This document shows positions 44,791 to 53,353 of a stretch of DNA of 64,000 nt, piece after piece. How positions within the stretch are numbered: position 1 is the stretch's first letter; each line of letters begins with the position of its first letter. The notes beneath the pieces are model-generated. The model was not told where the DNA came from. It searched no databases and saw only the letters and a program-made list of their open reading frames with translations. Where the stretch lies: the NCBI GenBank assembly GCA_934546935.1, contig CAKTEH010000003.1, forward strand, positions 105,209-169,208, given 5' to 3'. This stretch comes from an uncultured Eubacteriales bacterium (lineage in GTDB: Bacteria > Bacillota > Clostridia > Oscillospirales > QAMX01). Both the position numbers and the translations under genes were made by a program.

Positions 44791-47190
44791 ATGAAGCGTT
44801 TGGGAAGGCATGAAAATGGAAAAACAGGTTCCTTCAGCGTATCTGCTGTCAGTGCAGTGCTGCCTGGGCTGTATTCGCTGGCCGGGCCGTATTTGCGCAC
44901 GGTACTGATTTGCATAGGCTATTTCCTGATGGGGATGCTGCTTGCCAGAGGCGCGTTGGCAGGGATGCTTGCGCCGCTCGGGGTTAGCTTTGTCGCGGCG
45001 GTTTCCTGCCGGCGGACAAGCTCCCGGCTTTATGGGGCCGCGGCGTTGTGCGGGAGCCTTTTGGGCTATATGCTTTCCTCCGGCGCTGTGGATGGGCTGA
45101 AATACTGCGCGGCTGCGGCGCTGTGCTTTGCCGTTGGACTGGTGCTGCGCGGCCTTCCGGTTTTGCGGAGGATATGGCTCCCATCGCTTGCCGCGGGGGT
45201 CTCGTTGCTTCTGACCAGCGCCGTTTATTTGCTCTCCTATGGCGCCGGGCTGCGGGAAGCGGCGCTTTATGGCTGCGAGGTGCTGCTGGCGATGGGCGCG
45301 GCGTATTGCTACCGCCCGCTTACCGTTATTGTCGAGGACGCCCGGGAAGCAAAATCGGAAAGACCGCCGAACAGGGCTGCACAGCCGGACCGGGCACAGC
45401 GGCTTGCCTGCCTGGTCGCTTCCGGGTTGAGCGTTGTATTGATTTTGTGCGGCTTCCCGCTTTTCGCAGGGATGTCCGCCGGACGCCTGGCCGCGGTTTA
45501 TCTGTGCCTGTGCGTTGCGGCAATCGATCCGGTATACGGCTGTGCATGCGGCGTCTGTGTAGGGGTTGCGGTTGGAGTTTCCCTTGGAACCGGAGCACAG
45601 ACAGCTATAATTTACGCGCTCTCCGCGCTGATTGCAGGGCTTTTTGCAAAATTCGGGCTGTTTTGGCTGATCCTTGCCTTTACTGCCTGCCATGCCGCTC
45701 TTTTGCCGTGGCTGTGGCCTTCGCCGCCTATGGCCCCGGTGTATGAATGCTTTGCTTCCGGCATAATCTTTTACTTAAGCGGGCAGAGTGTCCGTACGCA
45801 TACCCAGAAGCTGGTCCGTGCCTGCGCACGGGCGGAAAACGATGCGCAGGAAAGAAACTTTACCGTTTCCATCCGGGGGAAGCTTGCCGCAACAGCGCGC
45901 GCTTTCAGCGTAGTTGCCGGGGATGTTGTACCGCCGGAGACGTCTGCGGAGGATCCGGGCCGCGACTTTTACCGTCTTGCGCTTGACCGTGTCTGCCGAA
46001 GCTGCCCGCTTTCGGGCAATTGCCATAAAATTTCGGGTGAATTGACACGTGCGGCGCTGGAGGAAGCCCGTATGCGGATCCTGGCTGCCGGACATGCTGT
46101 TCCAGAGGATTTCCCACCCTTTTTCAGCGCGCGCTGCCAGAAGCTTTCAGAATTTATCGGCGCAGTCAATGAATCCATTGCCCTGCGGGAAAGCCGTGCG
46201 CGCTATGCCCGGCGCGCACGGGACGATGCGCTGCTTTTGGGTGCGCAGTACGGCGCAATTGGCGAACTGCTTGAGCAAATGGCAGTCCAGCTTGCGCCGA
46301 AGCCGGAGGCATGTGAAGAGGAAAATCGAGCGCTGCGCCGTGCGCTGGCGCAAAACGATATTGCACTGGGTGTGGAAGTGGCGCGCGCCGGAGGCCGTTA
46401 TATCTGTACGGTAAAGTCGGTCGCGCATATGCGGGCGTCGCTTCAGCGGGAGCTTATCCATATTGCCGGGCAGGTGCTCGGCCGGACGATGCGGCTGGAT
46501 GATTCCGGGCTTCCGGAGACGCCTGTGCTTCTGCGCGAGAGCATCTGCTACAGCGCAGCTGTGGCCGTATCTGCCCAGCCCAAAGGCGGAGAAGAAGCCT
46601 CGGGCGATAACTGCGCATATTTTAAAACGGCCGACGGCATTGTCTACCTGGTGCTGTCGGACGGGATGGGCAGCGGCGTGTCCGCAGCCCGGGAAAGTGA
46701 AGGCTTTTTAAAGATGCTGGAGCATTTCCTGCGCAGCGGCGTGCAGCCGGATACGGCCCTTCGGCTCATCCATCCGGCTTTTGCAATCAAATGCGGCGGG
46801 GACAGCTTCACCACCTGCGATATTTTACGCATTGACTTGTATACAGGCGCAGCTCAGAGCTACAAATGCGGTGCGGCACCGACTTATATTTGCCCTGTTG
46901 GGGCAATACCGAGGAAAATCAGCTCGGTCTCCATGCCGGTCGGCCTGCCCACTGCGGAGCCTGCAGTAGACTGTACAAGCCTTGCCCTGCACACGGGCGA
47001 TGTCGCGGTGATGCTGTCCGACGGCCTTGCGGAAGAAGACGACCGGTGGATGCTGGAGCTTTTACAGGAAAACCGGGGCGCTTCCCCGGAAGAACTGACC
47101 GCACAGATCCTGGAACAAGGGCGCGCACGCTGCGGAACACGCGACGATATGACCGTTTTGGCAGTGAAACTTTCGTCCTATCATCCATAA
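44791..47190 (+). CDS. spoIIE: Stage II sporulation protein E
   Basis: The 799-aa protein has an N-terminal block of about 10 membrane helices (to residue 330), a central regulatory region and a C-terminal PP2C phosphatase (from about residue 590). Metal-binding aspartates are in VLSDGMGSGVSA, VMLSDGLAEED and GTRDDMTVLAV. SpoIIE localises to the polar septum, dephosphorylates SpoIIAA and so activates sigma F in the forespore. AGGAAG precedes the ATG. It is followed by a small membrane-protein gene 65 bp later. Together with spoIIR and the spoIIQ-like gene it shows the host forms endospores. Confidence 0.95.
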   Translation: MKRLGRHENGKTGSFSVSAVSAVLPGLYSLAGPYLRTVLICIGYFLMGMLLARGALAGMLAPLGVSFVAAVSCRRTSSRLYGAAALCGSLLGYMLSSGAVDGLKYCAAAALCFAVGLVLRGLPVLRRIWLPSLAAGVSLLLTSAVYLLSYGAGLREAALYGCEVLLAMGAAYCYRPLTVIVEDAREAKSERPPNRAAQPDRAQRLACLVASGLSVVLILCGFPLFAGMSAGRLAAVYLCLCVAAIDPVYGCACGVCVGVAVGVSLGTGAQTAIIYALSALIAGLFAKFGLFWLILAFTACHAALLPWLWPSPPMAPVYECFASGIIFYLSGQSVRTHTQKLVRACARAENDAQERNFTVSIRGKLAATARAFSVVAGDVVPPETSAEDPGRDFYRLALDRVCRSCPLSGNCHKISGELTRAALEEARMRILAAGHAVPEDFPPFFSARCQKLSEFIGAVNESIALRESRARYARRARDDALLLGAQYGAIGELLEQMAVQLAPKPEACEEENRALRRALAQNDIALGVEVARAGGRYICTVKSVAHMRASLQRELIHIAGQVLGRTMRLDDSGLPETPVLLRESICYSAAVAVSAQPKGGEEASGDNCAYFKTADGIVYLVLSDGMGSGVSAARESEGFLKMLEHFLRSGVQPDTALRLIHPAFAIKCGGDSFTTCDILRIDLYTGAAQSYKCGAAPTYICPVGAIPRKISSVSMPVGLPTAEPAVDCTSLALHTGDVAVMLSDGLAEEDDRWMLELLQENRGASPEELTAQILEQGRARCGTRDDMTVLAVKLSSYHP

Positions 47191-47255
47191 GAACGTATGA
47201 AGGAAAGAAAACCCGTCCATACTAACCAAAAACCACCAGCAAGGAGGATGTGTGT

Positions 47256-47513
47256 ATGGTAAAAGGGTTGGCGAAGCGGGTTGTCGTTGTAAAATCACCG
47301 GATAAACGGCTGTTTGAAGAAGCAATTTTCATCTTAAAGGAGGACGCGGCTGCAGGCGTCAGCGCGCAGGATGTCGTAAGCCAGGCGCAGCGGATCGCTG
47401 CAAACTATATGGGCGCGTCCTCCCGGCTGCGGCGTTTCCTGCGTCCGGCATTGTATGTCTTGTGCGGCGCCGCGCTGTGCATAGCCGGCGTCCTTATTGG
47501 ACGGATGATATAA
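47256..47513 (+). CDS. Small membrane-anchored protein of unknown function
   Basis: The 85-aa protein begins with KRVVVVKSPDKRLFEEAIFI and an amphipathic helix. A single membrane helix lies at residues 65-83 (LYVLCGAALCIAGVLIGRM). I do not recognise a named family. AAGGAGG is 8 nt before the ATG at 47256, and a GTG two codons earlier is less likely. It is probably cotranscribed with spoIIE. A translation- or sporulation-linked role is only suggested by position. Confidence 0.75.
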   Translation: MVKGLAKRVVVVKSPDKRLFEEAIFILKEDAAAGVSAQDVVSQAQRIAANYMGASSRLRRFLRPALYVLCGAALCIAGVLIGRMI

Positions 47514-47642
47514 AGCCGGCGTTTTGCATTGATCTTTCCTGCATCTTTCCCGGGAACCAGCCCCTGTGTGCCGTTTTCCATCTGGAACGCCGGAGTTTTT
47601 TCTGCCCACAGAGGCGGATTCTGTTTTACAGGTATAAAAAAC

Positions 47643-47676
47643 GCCCACCGGGACAGTGTCCCGAGGGCATTTTCAT
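47643..47676 (+). terminator. Terminator downstream of spoIIE and the small membrane gene
   Basis: GCCC-A-CCGGGACA pairs with TGTCCCG-A-GGGC, followed by ATTTTC. Confidence 0.7.
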
Positions 47677-47685
47677 AAGCTGCAC

Positions 47686-47825
47686 GTGTTTTTGACAGCA
47701 TGTGCGTCAAAAACACACCATATTTCCTTCGTTTTTCTGTACAGGAACGAAGGCCGGGGTAACGCGACTGGTTTCTGAATGGGAACCGGAGGCACGTCTA
47801 CAGGGGGATTCCAGTCCCCCTGTAG
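47686..47825 (+). repeat. Hairpin-string repeat, copy A
   Basis: Four hairpins in a row: 47686-47716 (GTGTTTTTGAC with GTCAAAAACAC), 47726-47753 (CCTTCGTT with AACGAAGG), 47768-47789 (CTGGTTTC with GGGAACCGG) and 47800-47823 (ACAGGGGGA with TCCCCCTGT, perfect). Order, spacing and orientation match copies B and C. It lies between convergent genes. Confidence 0.8.
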
Positions 47826-47847
47826 GTCTGAAGAATCCAAGGACCGG

Positions 47848-49623
47848 TCAATCCAACTGCGAGGTGTACAGGCTATAGTAAAGCCCATGTTTTGCAAGCA
47901 GTTCATCGTGCGTGCCGGACTCTGCGATCCCCTTATCTGCGACATAGAGGATGCGGCAGTTTTTAATCGTGGAAAGCCGGTGCGCAATGATAAAGCTTGT
48001 GCGCCCGACCAAAAGCGCCTGCAGGCCCTGCTGCACCAGCCGTTCGGTACGGGTGTCAATGGCGCTGGTCGCTTCGTCAAGGATCAGGATGCGCGGGTCG
48101 GCCAGAAGCGTACGCGCAAAGCTGATCAGCTGCCGCTGCCCTCCCGAAAGCGAGGAACCGCGCTCGTTGACGGCAGTATTATAGCCGTCAGGCAGCTCGC
48201 GGATGAAGTCGTCGGCATGCACGGCGCGCGCCGCAGCATAAACTTCCTCGTCTGTTGCATCCAGGCGCCCATAGCGGATATTGTCCATAATCGTGCCGGT
48301 GAACAGGAAAGAATCCTGGAGCATCATTCCCATCTGGGAACGCAGCGAGGAAATCGTTACGTCGTAGATCGAATGCCCGTCAATGGTGATCGAACCATCC
48401 TGGATGTCGTAGAAGCGCGCGAGCAGGCTGACAATGGTGCTTTTCCCGGCGCCGGTTGGGCCGACAAGCGCGATACTCTCGCCAGGCTCGGCGGTGATAT
48501 CCATATGTTCGAGGATGTTGTTTCCCTTTTCATAGGCAAAGGTGACGTCACGAAATTCGACGCGGCCTTTGATTTCCGGCAGCGCATAAGCCCCTTCGTG
48601 GTCGTCGATGGAAATCGGCTCATCCATGACCTCGAAGATGCGTTCAAGATAGGCGGTGGTATTGATGAGCTGATTGTACAGGTTACCAAGCACCTGCATC
48701 GGCGCCCAGAAACGGAATACATAGCCGATGAAGGTCAGAATGGTGCCCAGGGTGATATCTGAGAAGATATTGGCTGCGGCGGAATAATAGACGCCGAGCT
48801 TGACGGCATTGGAAAGGATGGAGATCACCGGCCACATCAGCCCGCCCAGCATTACCGCGCGCATCCAGGCATTACGCACGTCGGTGGCAAGCCCGGAGTA
48901 GATGCCCGCGTTGACCGTTTCCCGGTCAAAGCTCTGCGTGACTTTCAGGCCGTTGATCGATTCATGCAGATACGCATTGATGTTCGAATTTTTATTGGAG
49001 AGTTTACGCCTTGCCCGGCGTTGCGGGCCTTTGATTAAGAACAAAAACCCAATAAAAAGCGGCATCGTTGCAAGGGTCAGCAGCGTCAGCCGGATGCTGG
49101 TTGCGAACATGAAGCAGATGATGGCAATGAGGCTGAACAGCTCGAGGAAGATGTTGATAATCCCGTTTGAAAGGAAATCGGCGACGGAGTTGACATAGTT
49201 GACCACGCGCGTCAGGATTTTGCCGTGCGGCCGCGAATCGTAATAATCAAACGGAAGCTTCTGCAGATGGATAAACAGGTCGGAGCGGATCTCGGCGATA
49301 ATGGTCTGCCCGACGCGGTTTGTAATGATCGCGCGGCGGCGATTGATCAGCACGACGGCTACGACGATGGCGACAAAGAGCACAAACATGATGACAAGGC
49401 CTTTATAATCGCCGTTGGGGATCAGGTCGTCGATAACCCATTCGGAGAACTGCGGCGTAATCAAGCTTAAAAGCGTGGAGATGACGCTGAGCGTCAGCGC
49501 AAAGATGAGGCTTTTTGCATGACGCTTGATATAAACCAGTGCGCGCCGCAGATGCCGGATATTAAACGGGGACTCAAGCTCTTCATCGACGTCAAACTTG
49601 TTGCGTTTTTTACGTACATCCAT
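47848..49623 (-). CDS. ABC exporter half-transporter, catalytically normal subunit
   Basis: The protein is 591 aa: six membrane helices (residues 30-330) then an ATPase domain with Walker A VGPTGAGKSTIVSL, signature LSGGQRQLISFAR and Walker B ILILDEATSAID with the normal catalytic Glu. It begins at the ATG that overlaps the stop of the upstream ABC gene (TAATG), so the two are translated together and form a heterodimeric exporter. Relatives such as TM287/288 and BmrCD expel drugs or lipids. The substrate here is unknown. Confidence 0.9.
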   Translation of the reverse strand: MDVRKKRNKFDVDEELESPFNIRHLRRALVYIKRHAKSLIFALTLSVISTLLSLITPQFSEWVIDDLIPNGDYKGLVIMFVLFVAIVVAVVLINRRRAIITNRVGQTIIAEIRSDLFIHLQKLPFDYYDSRPHGKILTRVVNYVNSVADFLSNGIINIFLELFSLIAIICFMFATSIRLTLLTLATMPLFIGFLFLIKGPQRRARRKLSNKNSNINAYLHESINGLKVTQSFDRETVNAGIYSGLATDVRNAWMRAVMLGGLMWPVISILSNAVKLGVYYSAAANIFSDITLGTILTFIGYVFRFWAPMQVLGNLYNQLINTTAYLERIFEVMDEPISIDDHEGAYALPEIKGRVEFRDVTFAYEKGNNILEHMDITAEPGESIALVGPTGAGKSTIVSLLARFYDIQDGSITIDGHSIYDVTISSLRSQMGMMLQDSFLFTGTIMDNIRYGRLDATDEEVYAAARAVHADDFIRELPDGYNTAVNERGSSLSGGQRQLISFARTLLADPRILILDEATSAIDTRTERLVQQGLQALLVGRTSFIIAHRLSTIKNCRILYVADKGIAESGTHDELLAKHGLYYSLYTSQLD

Positions 49624-51365
49624 TATGCCTCGCCCCCTTCCTCCATGCCGTTTTGCAGGCAGTAAATGTTGTAATAGTACCCGCGTTTTGCAAGCAGCTC
49701 AGCATGGGTGCCGGACTCGGTTACGCAGCCGTTTTCAATGATATAAATGCAGTCGGCTTCCTTAACCGAAGAAATGCGCTGGGCAACAATGAAGGTGGTT
49801 GCGCGGTTCTTGCGCGCGCGCAGGCGCTGCTGGATATAGGCTTCGGTATCCATATCGACGGCGCTGGTTGTATCGTCAAGCACGAGCACCGGCGATTCAT
49901 ATGCAAGCGCGCGGGCCAGCGCGATACGCTGCTTCTGGCCGCCGGACAGCCCTACGCCGCGTTCACCAATAATGGTTTCATAGCCCTCGGGCATACGGCG
50001 GATAAAGCTGTCGGCGTCGGCATCGACGGCGCAGTCTATAACGATCTGCTCGTCGAGTTCGGGGTTGCCGTAGGCAATATTGGCGTCAATGGTTTCCGAA
50101 AACAGGAAAACGTCCTGCATACTCACGCCGATCATTTTGCGCAGCGCGGTCAGGTCGTAGTCGCGTACGTCTACGCCGTCAACGAACACCCCGCCGGAGG
50201 AAACGTCCATAAAGCGGGACATCAGGCTGACTACGGTGCTTTTGCCGCATCCAGTTGGGCCCATGATCCCGATGGTCTGTCCTGCTTTTGCCTGGATATT
50301 GATATCGCGCAATACGTCGGCCTTTGCGTCCGGATAGCGGTAGCTGACGTGGCGGAATTCCACGTCGCCGCGCGGGGACTGCGGCGTAAAGGCGTTGGGC
50401 TTGGAATCAATATTGGTACGGGCAAAGTAAATGGTCATGATCTTGTCGGCGGAGGCCAGGAAGCGCTGGTAATCGTTAATGACTGTGCCGATCAGATTCA
50501 TCGGACCGTTTAAACCCCAGGCAAGCGACATAAACAGCGAAAGCTGCCCAAGGGTAAGCAAACCCTGGATGCAGAAGATGCCGCCGAACAGGAGGATCAC
50601 CGCCGACAGCGACTGGGAAAAGCTGTCGAGAAAGGGCGCGAAGCGCTGCCAGGTAACGGTCGTATTGATGGCGGCGTCGCGATAGGCAATATTCTGCTGC
50701 TGGAAGCGCCCAAGCTCATAGTCTTCGCGCACGAAGGCCTTTACAACGCGGTTGCCGGAAATGTCCTCCTGCACAAGGGTGTTGAGCTTCGACACCTGTT
50801 CGCGCACACGGTCATGCGCCGGGCGCATATGGCGGCGGACTTTAATGGTAACAAAGATTGTCAGCGGCGTGAAGAGCATGGACAAAAGCGCCAGGCGCCA
50901 GTTATAGGACAGGAATACAATTAAGGTAGTGATAAAGAGAATTATATTGGAGATTGCCTGCGGGATGAGGTAATTGGTAAAATGGCGCACCCAGTCTAGA
51001 TCGCCGGTCAGCTTCATCATCAGGTCGCCAGTACGGTTGCGGTTGTAAAAGCCCTGATCTAAAATTTGAAGCTTGGCGTAGAGCTGGTTGCGCAGGTCGC
51101 GTTCCGTATTCTGTGACGCCGACTCCAGACAGTACTGGGACAGATAGGTAAAAATGGAAAAGAGAACCGCTACCGCCAGCGCGGCATAACAAAGCGGTGC
51201 AAGCAGCTGCGTCTGCCCTCCCTTGATAACATCGTCGATGATGCTGGCATAAATCATCGGGCCGACAACATTGAATCCGACGCAGATCAGGTTCAAAACC
51301 ATGCCGAGAATGACCCGGCATCGGTTTTTGCGCATGGTGCTAAGCACCCATTTGACAGCGCTCAA
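49623..51365 (-). CDS. ABC exporter half-transporter, degenerate-site subunit
   Basis: The protein is 580 aa from the TTG at 51365, which has AAGGAGG 8 nt upstream. A longer open frame with no ribosome site is rejected. Six membrane helices are followed by an ATPase with Walker A MGPTGCGKSTVVSL and signature LSGGQKQRIALAR. Walker B is VLVLDDTTSAVD, where Asp replaces the catalytic Glu. This asymmetry is the hallmark of heterodimeric type IV exporters, where one of two ATP sites is degenerate. The promoter at 51510-51538 contains an inverted repeat. The partner gene overlaps by one base. Confidence 0.9.
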   Translation of the reverse strand: MSAVKWVLSTMRKNRCRVILGMVLNLICVGFNVVGPMIYASIIDDVIKGGQTQLLAPLCYAALAVAVLFSIFTYLSQYCLESASQNTERDLRNQLYAKLQILDQGFYNRNRTGDLMMKLTGDLDWVRHFTNYLIPQAISNIILFITTLIVFLSYNWRLALLSMLFTPLTIFVTIKVRRHMRPAHDRVREQVSKLNTLVQEDISGNRVVKAFVREDYELGRFQQQNIAYRDAAINTTVTWQRFAPFLDSFSQSLSAVILLFGGIFCIQGLLTLGQLSLFMSLAWGLNGPMNLIGTVINDYQRFLASADKIMTIYFARTNIDSKPNAFTPQSPRGDVEFRHVSYRYPDAKADVLRDINIQAKAGQTIGIMGPTGCGKSTVVSLMSRFMDVSSGGVFVDGVDVRDYDLTALRKMIGVSMQDVFLFSETIDANIAYGNPELDEQIVIDCAVDADADSFIRRMPEGYETIIGERGVGLSGGQKQRIALARALAYESPVLVLDDTTSAVDMDTEAYIQQRLRARKNRATTFIVAQRISSVKEADCIYIIENGCVTESGTHAELLAKRGYYYNIYCLQNGMEEGGEA

Positions 51366-51509
51366 TAGACACTCCTCCTTTGGATAGGGCTGCCCGCATG
51401 CCGCCGCGTGCAGCGTATGCAGAAGCCCTCCGTCCACACCCCCGCCGTTTCAGGACGGCTTTTTTGGACACTTGGCCATAAGCGGACGGGTATTTTATTA
51501 TTCATTTTG

Positions 51510-51538
51510 ATTATACTGTCTAATGCAGACTTAGTCAA
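51510..51538 (-). promoter_or_regulatory. Promoter of the ABC exporter operon with inverted repeat in the spacer
   Basis: On the reverse strand: TTGACT, a 17-bp spacer and TATAAT. The spacer contains GTCT-n5-AGAC (51518-51530), a plausible operator for a repressor such as a MarR or TetR type. No such regulator gene is adjacent. Confidence 0.65.
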
Positions 51539-51656
51539 CGCTTATCCATGGTATATTTTTTGAAAATATGCGCATAATCCGGCGGAGGATGCGCAGGCTG
51601 GCTCTTTACTTTTTGATTTTAGTGTGGTAAACTATTGTCGGAAAGAAGGTGTCGGC

Positions 51657-51953
51657 TTGAACGATAAATTGAAAAATGAACAGATGGAAAATTTACTGCG
51701 CGCGGTGCTTTCGCTGCGCACGATGGAGGAGTGTTACGCATTCTTCGAGGACCTGTGCACGGTCACGGAGCTGAAATCGATGGCGCAGCGCTTTGAGGTT
51801 GCGCGCCTTCTCTCCGAAGGTCATGTTTACGGTGACGTCGTCAAAACCACCGGCGCATCTACGGCGACGATCAGCCGCGTCAACCGCGCGCTTAACTATG
51901 GCAATGATGCCTACCGCATGGCGCTGGGCCGGATTCGCGATGAAAGCGTATGA
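51657..51953 (+). CDS. YerC/YecD family TrpR-like protein
   Basis: The 98-aa protein is a helix-turn-helix of the TrpR superfamily: LLRAVLSLRTMEECYAFFED, then SMAQRFEVARLLSEGHVYGD, and TGASTATISRVNRALNYGND as the recognition region. YerC proteins are conserved in Firmicutes and of uncertain target. The TTG at 51657 has GAAGGTG at the right distance. The preceding GTG is less likely. Its last 14 bases overlap the next gene, so the two are coupled. Confidence 0.85.
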   Translation: MNDKLKNEQMENLLRAVLSLRTMEECYAFFEDLCTVTELKSMAQRFEVARLLSEGHVYGDVVKTTGASTATISRVNRALNYGNDAYRMALGRIRDESV

Positions 51954-52680
51954 CGCGCTTGCGGGGCATTATGACGCATTTTGCCGGGATGTGCCCTATG
52001 ACGGGTTTTTAATGTTTTATCAGACACTGTTTTCCCGCGCGGGGATCGCGCCGCGTCTGGTGCTTGACCTGGCCTGCGGAACCGGAGAGATGACGCTGCG
52101 GCTGGCGAAGGCTGGATATGAGGTCATCGGCGCGGATATATCCCCGGAGATGCTCTCCGTCGCCGTGTCAAAGCCCTGCCCGCGCGGCGCGGCGCAGCCT
52201 GTGTATATCTGTCAGCCGATGGAAAAGCTCGACTTATACGGGACGGTGGACGCGGCTGTCTGCTGCCTTGACGGCGTCGGGTATGTGACGGATAAAGCGA
52301 AGCTTGCCCGTGCGTTTTCGCGTGTGCGGCTGTTTCTTAATCCCGGCGGCGTATTTATTTTCGATATCAACAGCGCTTTCCTTCTGCGCAGCCTGGACGG
52401 CGCGGCATTTACGCGGGAGTCAGAGGATGCGTTTTGCGTCTATCAGGGCGACTATGACGGGGGATCCGGGATTTTTACATATACGCTTGACCTGTTTGAA
52501 AAGGCCGGCCGTCTCTACCGCCGGACAACAGAATATCACCGCGAACGTGCGTATGAGGCGGAAACGCTGAAGCAGATGCTGATGGACGCGGGCTTTTGTG
52601 CTGTGGAAATTTTTGCGGACCGTATGCTTTGCCCTCCGGCGGCGGAGGAAGAACGGATTTTCTTTATGGCGCACGCATAG
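51940..52680 (+). CDS. Class I SAM-dependent methyltransferase
   Basis: The 246-aa protein has the SAM-binding motif LVLDLACGTGEMTLRLA, post-I acidic residue in VIGADISPEML, motif II region DAAVCCLDGVGY and the later GGVFIFDINSAF. It starts YDALAGHYDAF, as in many small-molecule or tRNA methyltransferases of this group. The substrate is unknown. Its ATG lies inside the end of the YerC gene (14-bp overlap), so the two are coexpressed. Confidence 0.88.
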   Translation: MKAYDALAGHYDAFCRDVPYDGFLMFYQTLFSRAGIAPRLVLDLACGTGEMTLRLAKAGYEVIGADISPEMLSVAVSKPCPRGAAQPVYICQPMEKLDLYGTVDAAVCCLDGVGYVTDKAKLARAFSRVRLFLNPGGVFIFDINSAFLLRSLDGAAFTRESEDAFCVYQGDYDGGSGIFTYTLDLFEKAGRLYRRTTEYHRERAYEAETLKQMLMDAGFCAVEIFADRMLCPPAAEEERIFFMAHA

Positions 52681-53353
52681 CGCGCCTGTCCCCTGCTTCT
52701 TTTGGATTTTCGTTTTTCTACCTTGGCTTTTTGCCCGGCACGCCGGAAGGCGCACCGGTTTTTTGGCTTTTTCAGCGGCAGTAGCCATTGTTGCCGTCCG
52801 GCTCAAAATGGACGGCGCGGAGGGGGCTTTTCAAGCTTCCGAAAAGGGGAACTGCGTTTTTGCCTGTGTTGGTTTTTTAAATTTTAAGGAGTTCTTCATG
52901 TCCCTCTCTATCTTCAATATGTCGGAGGTGGAGGGGGTATTTTTCTCCTGTTTTGCAGGTGTCTGTATGTTATCCGCATGTTGGAAAGCATAGAAGAAAT
53001 GTGCAAAAAAATCCTGCCTGGGCGCCGTCCTGCTTTTGGGAGCTGCACTTTGGGAAATGACAATTTCAATTTTGCATGGAAAAAATTCCCGTCGGGCGAA
53101 GCCACGACGGGAATACATGTTTAATCTGAAAATCCCGCGTATTTTTGACGGCATGTGCGTCAAAAACATACCGTATCCCCTTCGTTTTTCTGCAGAAAAA
53201 CGAAGGCCGGGGGTAACGCGCCCGGTTTCCGAATGGGAACCGGGCGCGCGTATACAGGGGGACCCAGTCCGCCTGTGGGCCGTAAGGTCAAATCCGGGGG
53301 CATGTATATAGGGGAGCCCCGGTCCCCTTATAGGCTGTAAGGGCCAGTCCACC
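52681..53353. other. Long convergent spacer with hairpin repeat copy B
   Basis: About 670 bp between the methyltransferase and glpK. The first 450 bp are featureless, with low-complexity open frames on both strands. A short GC hairpin region lies near 52735-52775. Repeat copy B occupies 53138-53332, next to the glpK stop. Confidence 0.65.
53138..53332 (+). repeat. Hairpin-string repeat, copy B (with an extra fourth-hairpin unit)
   Basis: Hairpins at 53138-53170 (GTATTTTTGAC with GTCAAAAACATAC), 53178-53205 (a perfect 28-nt palindrome), 53216-53247 (14-bp stem, CGCGCCCGG with CCGGGCGCG at its ends), 53253-53275 (ACAGGGGGA with TCCGCCTGT) and an added 53306-53331 (AGGGGA with TCCCCT). It is the most perfect of the three copies. 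Same orientation as A and C. Confidence 0.8.

Larger units (their letters stand above)
47514..47847. other. Convergent spacer with terminator and hairpin repeat copy A
   Basis: About 334 bp. The first 130 bp have no feature. Then a terminator (47643-47676) and repeat copy A (47686-47825) follow. Open frames here are reverse-strand shadows. Confidence 0.7.

Noticed and set aside
52598..52993. Open frames in the spacer after the methyltransferase
   Set aside because: Low complexity, overlapping in several frames, and no ribosome site or recognisable motif.
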